Positions 38,574 through 45,995 of a stretch of DNA of 64,000 nucleotides are shown here, piece after piece (position 1 is the first letter of the stretch; each line of letters begins with the position of its first letter). The stretch spans positions 6,448,001 to 6,512,000 of the forward strand of contig NZ_CP118270.1 in assembly GCF_028771845.1 (NCBI RefSeq), written 5' to 3'. This DNA comes from Paenibacillus marchantiae. GTDB lineage: Bacteria > Bacillota > Bacilli > Paenibacillales > Paenibacillaceae. The notes beneath the pieces are model-generated. The model made no database searches and was not told the DNA's origin. It saw nothing but the letters and a program-made list of their open reading frames with translations. The position numbers were made by a program, and so were the translations under genes.

Positions 38574-39566
38574 TCAAAACTCATCGATCAACGAGATACC
38601 TTTAGTAATCCTCATTCTACTATCTTGCAAGAAATCGCGGGTCCAGTCATCTGGTTTGCTTAAATCCCAACTCCGATGCATACCGACAACCACAATGATT
38701 TCGCGAAGTCTAAGGAAAAGCTTCAACAAATCCTTCCAGTTGTCTGGCATTCGTCGGCCATCCTCTATATAGCCTAGCTCGAAGTGCTTTATGAAAAGTT
38801 CATACTGGTCCTTTCGTTCGAACTTCGAATCTTCTCCGAATACATATAGCAAGTAATACAGCTGGATAGCAATATCCTCGACATACCAACTGTACTGGCA
38901 CTCGTCGAAGTCAAAAAGAGTTAATCCCCCAGCTTCATTGATCGTGAAGTTTCCCACATTAATATCTCCGTGGATCAAGCCAAAATTATCCGCATTAACA
39001 GGCAGACTCGCCAATTGTACTTTAAGTTCATCAAGGGCAATAAGGATTGGTTGAAGTTCTGACGGCAAATAATCCTCGGCTCGTAGGAGGTATTCATTAA
39101 GCTCCCAAGTGTGCCTTTTGGCAATCGTAGGGTTGTAAAGCTTCGCTAATTCATGAAGTCGGCCCGTTATACGTCCACACTCTTCATAAAGTATAGAATT
39201 GCTTAGACATTCTGGATATCCGATTTTACGGCCTGGTGCATGTGTAAAGGAGGTTACGTAAAAATTCATTTTATTGCCTTGAACTAGTTCGCAATACTCT
39301 CCATTAATTGAAGAAATCGGTTCTGACACTGCTATACCACTCTCTGAAAGATAATGAATCCAATCCATTTCTGCTACAAGTCCCTCCGACGTGCGAAGAG
39401 TGCTCGGAGTGAAACGGAGAATATATTTCAATTCATCGCGATTATAGGAATATATAAAGTTTTGAAAACCTCCAATGAAAGTGAGTTCCTCTTGGCTGAC
39501 CCCATAACGCTCGGCGCCTTCTGCAGCATGTTCGTCCAAGAACAATAATTTTATTTTTGGGTCCAT
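38574..39566 (-). CDS. APH/choline-kinase-family phosphotransferase
   Basis: 330 residues, full length for the family. The catalytic loop is GLIHGDINVGNFTI and the metal motif LTLFDFDECQYSWYVEDIAI. The N-terminal lobe includes YILRFTPSTLRTSEGLVAEM. Related proteins phosphorylate aminoglycosides, homoserine, choline or protein Ser; this one could give resistance but the substrate is unknown. The ATG has AAGGAG four bases before it. It carries the 3'-end repeat after its stop. Unlike the 23.9 kb relative, it is intact. Confidence 0.85.
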   Translation of the reverse strand: MDPKIKLLFLDEHAAEGAERYGVSQEELTFIGGFQNFIYSYNRDELKYILRFTPSTLRTSEGLVAEMDWIHYLSESGIAVSEPISSINGEYCELVQGNKMNFYVTSFTHAPGRKIGYPECLSNSILYEECGRITGRLHELAKLYNPTIAKRHTWELNEYLLRAEDYLPSELQPILIALDELKVQLASLPVNADNFGLIHGDINVGNFTINEAGGLTLFDFDECQYSWYVEDIAIQLYYLLYVFGEDSKFERKDQYELFIKHFELGYIEDGRRMPDNWKDLLKLFLRLREIIVVVGMHRSWDLSKPDDWTRDFLQDSRMRITKGISLIDEF

Positions 39567-39737
39567 TAGCTCTCCTTAGTAATAAAGATTAAATTATGGC
39601 CTAACTCGCTGTTGCTTAAATTTAGTAAAATGAGTGCCTGGTGACATGCGAAAGCCCCACTTTCAAGATTATTCTATTCCATATATATCATAATAATTAA
39701 ACTTTTTACAATCAACAAAAATAGTTGATCTATTGCG

Positions 39738-39753
39738 CTAACCTGCCCGTTAG
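39738..39753 (-). repeat. 3'-end element copy 5
   Basis: CTAACCTGCCCGTTAG with the GCTTAATGG extension, 28 bases beyond the stop of XRE copy 1. Confidence 0.7.
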
Positions 39754-39781
39754 CTTAATGGTGTGATCAAATACCTGTTGC

Positions 39782-40027
39782 TCAATCCCAATGCTTTTCC
39801 ATAATTACTTCATTTTCATTCGGAATTAATTCATACAAGGAACGAACATCACAACCGATGCAATCGGCGATCGAGATGGCAATTTTGAGCGGCATCACTC
39901 TTTTGTTTTCGATAAAGTCGTAAACTCGTTCCGGTTTAAAAAGCAATTCTTTTGCCAGCCATTCCGCTGACTTTCCGGATTCCATCAATCGTTCATTCAG
40001 TAAGCAACGTCCTAGTTCAAATTTCAA
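39782..40027 (-). CDS. XRE-like helix-turn-helix regulator, copy 1
   Basis: 81 residues from a TTG with AAAGGAGGG upstream. The body (SAEWLAKELLFKPERVYDFI, IAISIADCIGCDVRSLYELI) is a Cro/C1-type helix-turn-helix. It is nearly the same as the protein at 43.94 kb and differs mainly at the C-terminus (ENEVIMEKHWD here). No recognised target. The duplicate pair suggests a small mobile or recombining unit. Confidence 0.8.
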   Translation of the reverse strand: MKFELGRCLLNERLMESGKSAEWLAKELLFKPERVYDFIENKRVMPLKIAISIADCIGCDVRSLYELIPNENEVIMEKHWD

Positions 40028-40103
40028 AAAGCGATGCCCTCCTTTATAAGATCACATTTAACCTTAAGCGTAGTCCATTAACAGCATGAATATACTTCCT
40101 TTT

Positions 40104-40535
40104 TTACAATGGGAAGTGATTCTCAATCTGGTCAATATCCTCTTTTTCTAATTCCCATCCTAAGGCATTTAGATTATCAACAATGTGTTCCTTGTTCGCA
40201 GCTTTCGGGATCGTAACTAATCCCTGCTGTCTTAAAACCCAGTTTAACGCAACTTGATATGCTGTTTTACCGTACTTGTCCCCTATTGTGTTCAGTATAT
40301 TTCTTTCAATTGAGCCCACTTCAGGGAAACCTTTCATACCAAATTTATGTATATGAGGAGCAAATCCAAATGGCGAATATCCCATAATTGTGATCCAATT
40401 CTCTTCTGCAAAGGGTAAAATCTGATTCTCTATGCTTCTATCGTTTAAATGATACGGTACTTGATTACATATCAAAGGCACAGTTCCTAAATGGTACTGA
40501 GCTTCTTTCATTAATTGAATGCTAAAGTTACTCAC
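40104..40535 (-). pseudogene. C-terminal half of an aldo/keto reductase
   Basis: From VSNFSIQLMKEAQ to HFPL this reads as the second half of an NADPH-dependent aldo/keto reductase (CNQVPYHLNDRSIENQIL, WVLRQQGLVTIPKAAN, LNALGWELEKEDIDQIENHF). The catalytic Asp/Tyr/Lys/His half is missing. The open frame extends upstream to 40673, but that part is in a different frame of a membrane-protein gene, so it is a chance fusion. At the join lies PNDVTK, the end of the second XRE copy, evidence of recombination. Confidence 0.8.
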
Positions 40536-40540
40536 CTTAG

Positions 40541-40894
40541 TTACATCATTCGGAATTGAATCATCATAATAACGATAAGAGAAGAAATACAGCTTAGTAT
40601 TGCAATCAAAATATGAAGACAACTGAATGAGATTTTTTCTATAAAAATTCTTTCTTTTCTTTGAATGAAGCACGAGTAAATTAACACAGTGATCACAATG
40701 GGCAAATATTGATGAAGATTCGGTCCATCCTTACTCGGTAATACTTCATGAATATATCCACCTATAGTTTCATCAATGATCATTAATGTATATATAACTC
40801 CGATTAACGCCGAAATAAAAAACTGAGATGCTAACTGAACTAGATTCTTCTTTAAAAGGAAAGGACCCATTTTTCGGTATAGATCATTGACCAT
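40541..40894 (-). CDS. Small membrane protein, unknown
   Basis: 117 residues with three hydrophobic segments (about 22-44, 65-80 and 88-112). AGGAGG is present but 14 bases upstream of the ATG. The C-terminal end runs into the reductase join and may be truncated. The family is not recognised. Confidence 0.5.
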   Translation of the reverse strand: MVNDLYRKMGPFLLKKNLVQLASQFFISALIGVIYTLMIIDETIGGYIHEVLPSKDGPNLHQYLPIVITVLIYSCFIQRKERIFIEKISFSCLHILIAILSCISSLIVIMMIQFRMM

Positions 40895-40994
40895 TATGTA
40901 TTTGTTGCCTCCTCACTTTTCGAATAGTACTCCTCCTATATTTTACCACATAGATAGTTCTATTGATTCCATGCAGCGATACCTCAAATTAAAA

Positions 40995-41010
40995 CTAACC
41001 TGCCCGTTAG
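40995..41010 (-). repeat. 3'-end element copy 6
   Basis: CTAACCTGCCCGTTAG, exact consensus, starting one base past the lipoprotein stop. Confidence 0.7.
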
Positions 41011-41011
41011 T

Positions 41012-41524
41012 TCAATAAGATAGAGGAGCAGTATCGTCCGGGTCTGAAACAGCTGCTCCCCATACTTCCCCATCAACGTTATAACCGCCACCGCTCCATT
41101 GAAGCAAGTAGCCTCCAGTACGTATGCCTTGCGTGAAACCTTGATTAATATTTATCCAATCCAGAGATTCCCCAGCAGCAATCGTTCTAGCGAAATACAC
41201 TTCACTAGTATCTAAGTGTGTTAAACTAACATTGACTTCGTGTTTACTATTGTTCTTCATTAGAAGTTTTATATGTACAAATTCCGGATTTATTGAAAAG
41301 GGTTGCTGTACCGTTGCGCCCCCAGAAGCAATATAGTGCGAGGGTTTATCCTCTTCTTCACTTAAAGTATTAGTAAGGGTTGTACTTGTTGACTTGCTTG
41401 ATAATACACCAGACTTTGGAGTAGTGGTATTCTCTTGAGTTGAACTTGTTGAATCACAGGCAGTTACGGTCACTGTTGTTAAAGATAATAATAAAACAGC
41501 AAAAAAAAGCCCCTTTTTTTTCAC
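41012..41524 (-). CDS. Lipoprotein with a beta-rich domain
   Basis: 170 residues. Lipobox TVTAC near 23, then a Ser/Thr-rich linker (about 25-60) and a domain containing PFSINPEFVHIKLLMKNNSK and GYLLQWSGGGYNVDGEVWG. This looks like a small immunoglobulin-like surface domain. No enzyme motif. The 16-bp element begins within two bases of its stop. The next gene upstream also encodes a lipoprotein. Confidence 0.7.
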   Translation of the reverse strand: MKKKGLFFAVLLLSLTTVTVTACDSTSSTQENTTTPKSGVLSSKSTSTTLTNTLSEEEDKPSHYIASGGATVQQPFSINPEFVHIKLLMKNNSKHEVNVSLTHLDTSEVYFARTIAAGESLDWININQGFTQGIRTGGYLLQWSGGGYNVDGEVWGAAVSDPDDTAPLSY

Positions 41525-41601
41525 AACTTTATCCCTCGTATTCTTTTATTAGTTATTCTAAAATCTATAAGACGTTCCTCGTTATTAATAACGCTATCAA
41601 A

Positions 41602-41895
41602 TCAATGAAAGTTACATCTGTAATTCACAATATGGCTGCCCGAAAAGTAAAAACGAATGATTGGTTTTCCATGGGAAACTTCAACAGGTTTAATACCCGT
41701 ATATTTAAGAGTCCCTTTTACTTTCATTGCTTCACCAGTAACTATAATAGTTGGCGTTGTTACTTCAAGAACAAAATTAGATGCTACTATACTTTGAGTC
41801 ACAGTATCTTCTTTTTTTTCTGTTGATGAACACCCAGCAAATATCATGGGTACCACTAATACCAACATTAAGATCCAACTACTCATTTTTGTCAC
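41602..41895 (-). CDS. Short lipoprotein, probably cut short
   Basis: 97 residues from a GTG with AGAGGTG seven bases upstream. Lipobox IFAGC, then NFVLEVTTPTIIVTGEAMKV, a strand-rich start of an extracellular domain. It ends abruptly (SHIVNYRCNFH), and the following 75 bases lack a sign of the missing part, so the gene is probably truncated. Role unknown. Confidence 0.6.
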   Translation of the reverse strand: MTKMSSWILMLVLVVPMIFAGCSSTEKKEDTVTQSIVASNFVLEVTTPTIIVTGEAMKVKGTLKYTGIKPVEVSHGKPIIRFYFSGSHIVNYRCNFH

Positions 41896-42036
41896 ATCAT
41901 ATCACCTCTCTTATACTACAACGAATTTATATCGAATTTGTTTCTTAATTTCAAAAATACAAGTCATTCCGCTTTCATAGTCTACTTAAAGTCAAATATA
42001 AAATAGGCTCCCATGTAAGATGGCAGCCTTAATTGC

Positions 42037-42052
42037 TTTCGTTTTCCGTTAG
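42037..42052 (-). repeat. 3'-end element copy 7 with adjacent hairpin
   Basis: TTTCGTTTTCCGTTAG, a diverged copy 14 bases after the stop of the leftward secreted-protein gene. A small hairpin (GGCTCCCAT ... ATGGCAGCC, about 42007-42029) lies next to it. Confidence 0.55.
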
Positions 42053-42066
42053 TGTGAATTACTGAA

Positions 42067-42627
42067 TCATCTCATTGATTTTGCTAACGCGATCATTTCC
42101 TCTTTAGTTAATTCTCCGCTGTCCATTTCAATGAAAGTATCATTTTGTACCCATCGTAGATATCCTCCTGGTATATGGTTAGCCCATGGTTCAAATCGCC
42201 CTTCGATTCCATTTATGTTCATTTTCTCTCCATGTTCATTAAATTTAAAATCCTCGACTATAGTTCGTGTTGTACTTGTTCGGTTACGAACATCGACGTT
42301 AATGACAACTCGGTTTACTTTATATCCACCCGCCTTATGTTCTTCAATTCCAAACAAATATGTCTGTCCTGATTCATCAAAAAAATGAAGTCTAACTTTT
42401 GAAACTGATGGACTAGGAGCACACGGGTATGGTTCCTTAATTTCTAATTTATAGTTTTCAGCCGAGTAAAAGGGCGTATAGAGTTTGAAATCCGCAACAG
42501 TTTGCAGCTTGTCCAAATCAACATTTGAAAAAGCTAGCGTAGGTTTAGCTGATGCGATGAGTAGGTCATTGTTGATTCCAACAGAAAGCGTAAAGATAAA
42601 AATCAATAAAACAATCCGTTTAGACAA
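42067..42627 (-). CDS. Secreted protein of DUF4367-like type
   Basis: About 186 residues from a TTG eight bases after GGAGG; ATGs at 42642, 42633 and 42702 are also in frame but poorly spaced. A signal peptide (about 1-27, LLIFIFTLSVGI) leads to NVDLDKLQTVADFKLYTPFY, KVRLHFFDESGQTYLFGIEE and a C-terminal WVQNDTFIEMDSGELTKEEM. The last part resembles domains that read out sigma/anti-sigma or lipoprotein carriers (DUF4367-like). It is a likely surface sensor or scaffold, function not known. Confidence 0.65.
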   Translation of the reverse strand: MSKRIVLLIFIFTLSVGINNDLLIASAKPTLAFSNVDLDKLQTVADFKLYTPFYSAENYKLEIKEPYPCAPSPSVSKVRLHFFDESGQTYLFGIEEHKAGGYKVNRVVINVDVRNRTSTTRTIVEDFKFNEHGEKMNINGIEGRFEPWANHIPGGYLRWVQNDTFIEMDSGELTKEEMIALAKSMR

Positions 42628-42806
42628 GGGCATTTCCTCCATTTTTTTTAGTAATATTATGCCATTGTTTAATTCAACTATTCTTCCCTTTAGTTTAAAC
42701 ACAAAAAATCCCAGAGTCGGTTACTCTGAGATTTCCGCCATTATTCGAGTGGATTAGCTTATATTGAAGGACAATTGATTTTCAGTTGATAATCTTAAAT
42801 TATTCT

Positions 42807-43055
42807 CTAACTCTCTCCTGCGTCATCATCTACTCTGAGGTGTACTGATCCAAACATAGGAATCATTAATTGTTTAGTCTTATCGTTAATTTGATTTAAT
42901 TGGCGGGCTATTTCAGATTCGTTAAAAACCGTCTGTTTCTCTGCCCATGCAAAAGTTCCGTGTTCTGTAGATATCTGACCTATAAATCTGAATTTATCCG
43001 GATCTAAGTGTATATAAGAATTCAGTAAGGTAGAGTTGTCCATATCGAGCTTCAC
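42807..43055 (-). pseudogene. Truncated paralog of the 37.8 kb exported protein
   Basis: 82 residues from a GTG with a weak AAAGGA site. It contains the conserved part of the family (STEHGTFAWAEKQTVFNESE and IARQLNQINDKTKQL) but no signal peptide. The gene at 37.8 kb has the whole layout. It could be a cytoplasmic short form or a 5'-deleted copy; I favour the latter. Confidence 0.55.
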
Positions 43056-43276
43056 AACCTATGTCCTTTACAAAACATGATAGATTATTGCAATTCGATT
43101 CCATATAAATGGTAAATTGTACAGATAGATCTGTTCCCTTTTTTTGTGGTAGTATCGCTAATGTTGTGTACATAACAAAAATATTATAGAGGTATACTAA
43201 ATTGCAGAAAATACCACGCGTTGAATTAATGATGTAGAAAAAATATTCTAAAATCATCATCGTTGTTGTCGTTCTC

Positions 43277-43750
43277 TTGATCATTGCTTCAACTTTTATT
43301 TTAATTGAAAGCTTATACACTAAGAAAGAAGTTGAGGTTAATTCGAATTATTATACTGGTTTTGTTGCGAGAGTACAGAAATTGGATGATACACTTTCTC
43401 AAACCAGTGAGATAGAGACTAACGATGAAGTTGAGCAAATGTTTGATGTCTATACTTCCATTATTTTAGTGAATGACCAATTAACTCTCTTAAAAGAAAA
43501 TACTAAAACTTTTCCTGAACTAAATGTTCTCATCAATGACTTTTTAATATTTAGGGGGGAATATGGTTATCTTGTAAGAGATCAATTAAAAGGTAATCGT
43601 GCAGATTCTGAAGTACGCATGAAAGTGGTCAAACAGGTCAAATTATTCCTGAATAACATGCCAAAAGAATACGAAAATTCGAAGGAATTTGCGGATAAGT
43701 TTAATGCGGCAACTGAGCATATTAAACCATTACTACATCTTAATTTCTAA
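43277..43750 (+). CDS. Membrane-anchored helical protein, damaged start
   Basis: 157 residues if it starts at the TTG at 43277. The frame runs upstream through KYSKIIIVVVVLLIIASTF, a membrane anchor, to a TAG directly after an ATG-ATG pair near 43228. That looks like a mutated second or third codon (Lys to stop). The outside part is all helical (EVEQMFDVYTSIILVNDQLT, KVVKQVKLFLNNMPKEYENS). No strong site is left. It may be expressed weakly from the TTG or be dead. Confidence 0.5.
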   Translation: MIIASTFILIESLYTKKEVEVNSNYYTGFVARVQKLDDTLSQTSEIETNDEVEQMFDVYTSIILVNDQLTLLKENTKTFPELNVLINDFLIFRGEYGYLVRDQLKGNRADSEVRMKVVKQVKLFLNNMPKEYENSKEFADKFNAATEHIKPLLHLNF

Positions 43751-43758
43751 TTTATTTG

Positions 43759-43780
43759 AGCCGCGGTTGCGGCTTTTTTT
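43759..43780 (+). terminator. Rho-independent terminator
   Basis: AGCCGC/GCGGCT stem with a GTT-type loop, followed by seven T. Ends the 43.3 kb gene. Confidence 0.85.
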
Positions 43781-43823
43781 GTATTTTAAGAAATAACTAT
43801 CCTACCAATTAGGGAACGAAAGT

Positions 43824-43906
43824 AGCCGATCAGAATTGAACTACACTCCAATTGTTGTTAGATACCACCTGGCAATGGGAGGTGCAGTTCAACATTGATC
43901 GGATGC
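43824..43906. repeat. Long imperfect inverted repeat next to element copy 8
   Basis: Arms of about 30 bp: GCCGATCAGAATTGAACTAC and onward pairs with a right arm containing GTGCAGTTCAACATTGATCG. There are several mismatches and a loop of about 18 bases. The whole would fold into a long hairpin. The T-rich run and 16-bp element (copy 8) follow on the right. This may be the complete form of the dispersed element. Confidence 0.65.
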
Positions 43907-43925
43907 CTTTTTGTCTTTATTCAAC

Positions 43926-43941
43926 TAGCCTTTCCCGTTAA
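43926..43941 (-). repeat. 3'-end element copy 8
   Basis: TAGCCTTTCCCGTTAA. The stop codon of XRE copy 2 is formed inside it. Confidence 0.6.
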
Positions 43942-44174
43942 CGTAATAATTTCTTAGTTACATCATTCGGAATTAACTCATACAAGGCACGAACATCACA
44001 ACCGATGGAATCAGCGATCGATATGGCAATTTTGAGTGGCATCACTCTTTTGTTCTCAATAAAGTCGTAAACTCGTTCCGGTTTTAAAAGCAATTCTTTG
44101 GCCAGCCATTCCGCTGACCTTCCGGATTCCATCAATCGTTCATTCAGTAAGCAACGCCCTAATTCAAATTTCAA
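43938..44174 (-). CDS. XRE-like helix-turn-helix regulator, copy 2
   Basis: 78 residues from a TTG with GGGAGG upstream. It is over 90% identical to the 39.8 kb protein by eye, with a different end (PNDVTKKLLR). Homology continues upstream of the gene through the start region. It is a second copy from a segmental duplication. The stop lies inside the 16-bp element. Confidence 0.8.
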   Translation of the reverse strand: MKFELGRCLLNERLMESGRSAEWLAKELLLKPERVYDFIENKRVMPLKIAISIADSIGCDVRALYELIPNDVTKKLLR

Positions 44175-44229
44175 GAAACGATGACCTCCCTTATAAGAAC
44201 ATATTTAACCTTAAGCGTAATCCACTGCC

Positions 44230-44455
44230 AGCGTGAATATACTTCCATTTTTACAAATGGGAAGAGATTCTCAATCTGGTCAATATCATCTTTTTCTAAT
44301 TCCCATTCTTTCTATTGAACCCACTTCAGGAAAACCTTTCATACCCAATGTATGTAAATGAGGAGCAAATCCAAATGGTGAATATCCCATAATTGTGATC
44401 CCATTCTCTTTTGCAAAGGGTAATATCTGATTCGCTATGCTTCTAGTTGGGCTGG
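44230..44455 (-). pseudogene. Second, deleted copy of the aldo/keto reductase remnant
   Basis: The DNA matches 40104-40445 but lacks about 155 bases in the middle (40152-40305 of copy 1), so the frame is gone. Homology stops sharply near 44450 (CTATGCTTCTA then new sequence). Confidence 0.75.
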
Positions 44456-44473
44456 AAGAGAGCCTGAAGATAA

Positions 44474-44515
44474 GTTAACCCTCATGCATCCTGAAAAGGA
44501 GCATTGAGGGTTAAC
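44474..44515 (-). terminator. Terminator of the GDPD/two-component operon
   Basis: Perfect 11-bp stem GTTAACCCTCA / TGAGGGTTAAC with extra TGC/GCA pairing inside the loop. Fifteen bases past the kinase stop. Confidence 0.8.
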
Positions 44516-44530
44516 TTAGTTTTATGACGT

Positions 44531-45270
44531 TTATATTAAGCGCTGCTTGGGCAAATGCAGAATAACGTTGAATTGATCGCCATGAATTTCAATTTTGATC
44601 TCCCCGCCGTGCAGCTCAACGATGCTTTTCACAATGGACAGCCCTAGTCCGGAGCCTTCTGTCTGGCGGGATACGTCTGCTCTTTTGAAACGCTCGAACG
44701 ATTCTTCCGCAGCAAAATCAATTTCATAAGCAGCTGTGTTTTGAATTTTAAATAATACCATATCATCAGACTCGTCCAAATAAATATAGATTCTGGTTCC
44801 TGGAAGCGAATATTTCTGCGCGTTGCCAATTAAATTTTCGAAGACACGCCAAATTTTATTGCCGTCCAAATGTGCATGGATCGGGAATTTCGCGATCCTC
44901 TCCCGAATCACGAGCGACGCTTGTCCCATACTGGTATTGGACTCGGCAATCGCCTGTGTTAACAAGGTTGCAACATCGACGTACTCCATATCCAGCTCTA
45001 CTGTACCGCTGGCCATCTTTGAGATTTCGAACAGGTCTTCTATCAACAGCTTCAGCCGTAGCACCTTCCGGTCCAGGGTTTCAATATAGGCTCGGGATGT
45101 CTCCGTAGACAGATCTTCTTTTTTTTAATAAATCGACATAGTTGATAATAGAAGTAAGCGGGGTCTTCAAATCATGTGATACGTTGGTAATCAGCTCTGT
45201 TTTTAACCGTTCACTCTTCATTTGATTCTCCAGCGCGCTTTTAAGATCGCGGCAACAATGATGACAATAA
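44531..45270 (-). pseudogene. Sensor histidine kinase, sensor part missing, frameshifted
   Basis: The kinase core is there: H-box ELITNVSHDLKTPLTSIINY, then LIEDLFEISKMASGTVELD, N-box VFENLIGNAQKYS and G-box SGLGLSIVKSIVELHGG. There is no sensor or membrane region; the reading frame begins within about 30 bases of the response-regulator stop. A run of eight A (about 45119-45126) shifts the frame between DLLKK and EDLSTETSR; seven A would restore it. Intact members of this VanS-like class have two membrane helices. The regulator next to it is therefore probably an orphan or uses another kinase. Confidence 0.85.
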
Positions 45271-45296
45271 GGTCGATTGAAACCTTCCGATCTGCT

Positions 45297-45995
45297 TTAC
45301 TTTTTCTCAATTTTGTATCCAATTCCCCATACCACCTTTAAATATTTTGGGTCTTTGGGATTGATTTCAATTTTTTCACGAATATTTCTCACATGTACGG
45401 CAACCGTATTCTCTGAAGCGAAGATCAGTTCATTCCACACGCGCTCATAAATCTCTTCGATCGAGAAAACTCTGCCCTTGTTCTCCATCAGCAGCTCCAA
45501 AATTTTGTATTCCTTCGGGGTCAGTCTGACGTCCTCTCCATCTACCTCAACAGTTTTCGAGCTTTTGTTCAGCACGAGTCCTCTTACTTGAATGATCTCT
45601 TCCCCGTTTGACTGGAAGGAACCTAAATTCGTAAACCGACGCAGCTGAGATCGGACTCTAGCGATTAGTTCTAGCGGATTGAACGGCTTCGTAATATAGT
45701 CATCGGCCCCAACGTTGAGTCCCAAAATCTTGTCGCTATCTTCCGATTTGGCGGAAAGCATAATGATCGGTATATTTTTGTTTTCACGAATTTTAAATGT
45801 CGTTTTAATTCCATCGAGCTGTGGCATCATGTTGTCCATGATAATAAGATGAATGGTTTCTTGTTCTAGGATTTCCAGCGCCTCCAATCCGTTAGAGGCC
45901 GTTAATACATCCACATCATCGCTTTTCAAGTAAATAACGAGCGCTTCTCGAATTTCCGGTTCATCGTCTACAACAAGAATGTTATTTATAGCCAT
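45297..45995 (-). CDS. OmpR/PhoB-family response regulator
   Basis: 232 residues. Receiver domain 1-120 with acidic pocket DDE, phospho-Asp in IIMDNMMPQ, Thr/Ser in MLSAKSED and Lys in ADDYITKPFNPLELI. The winged-helix output (about 135-230) shows VRLTPKEYKILELLMENKGR and VHVRNIREKIE. It resembles the VanR/ResD group. The start overlaps the end of the GDPD gene by 14 bases and the broken kinase follows, so it belongs to a surface/lipid-related operon. Its targets are unknown. Confidence 0.93.
   Translation of the reverse strand: MAINNILVVDDEPEIREALVIYLKSDDVDVLTASNGLEALEILEQETIHLIIMDNMMPQLDGIKTTFKIRENKNIPIIMLSAKSEDSDKILGLNVGADDYITKPFNPLELIARVRSQLRRFTNLGSFQSNGEEIIQVRGLVLNKSSKTVEVDGEDVRLTPKEYKILELLMENKGRVFSIEEIYERVWNELIFASENTVAVHVRNIREKIEINPKDPKYLKVVWGIGYKIEKK

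Noticed and set aside
40535..40673. N-terminal extension of the aldo/keto reductase frame
   Set aside because: It is an alternative frame of the neighbouring membrane-protein gene, joined by chance at a recombination point.
32487..43941. Classic integron attC array
   Set aside because: The core CTAAC/GTTAG is attC-like, but the sites are only about 16 bp, lack the two paired boxes of attC, and no integrase is in the window. I keep the cassette idea only as an analogy.
32487..43941. CRISPR array
   Set aside because: Spacing is irregular (70 bases to several kb), genes lie between the copies and there are no cas genes.
39782..44174. XRE genes as antitoxins of toxin-antitoxin pairs
   Set aside because: No toxin-like gene is adjacent to either copy; the neighbours are reductase fragments.
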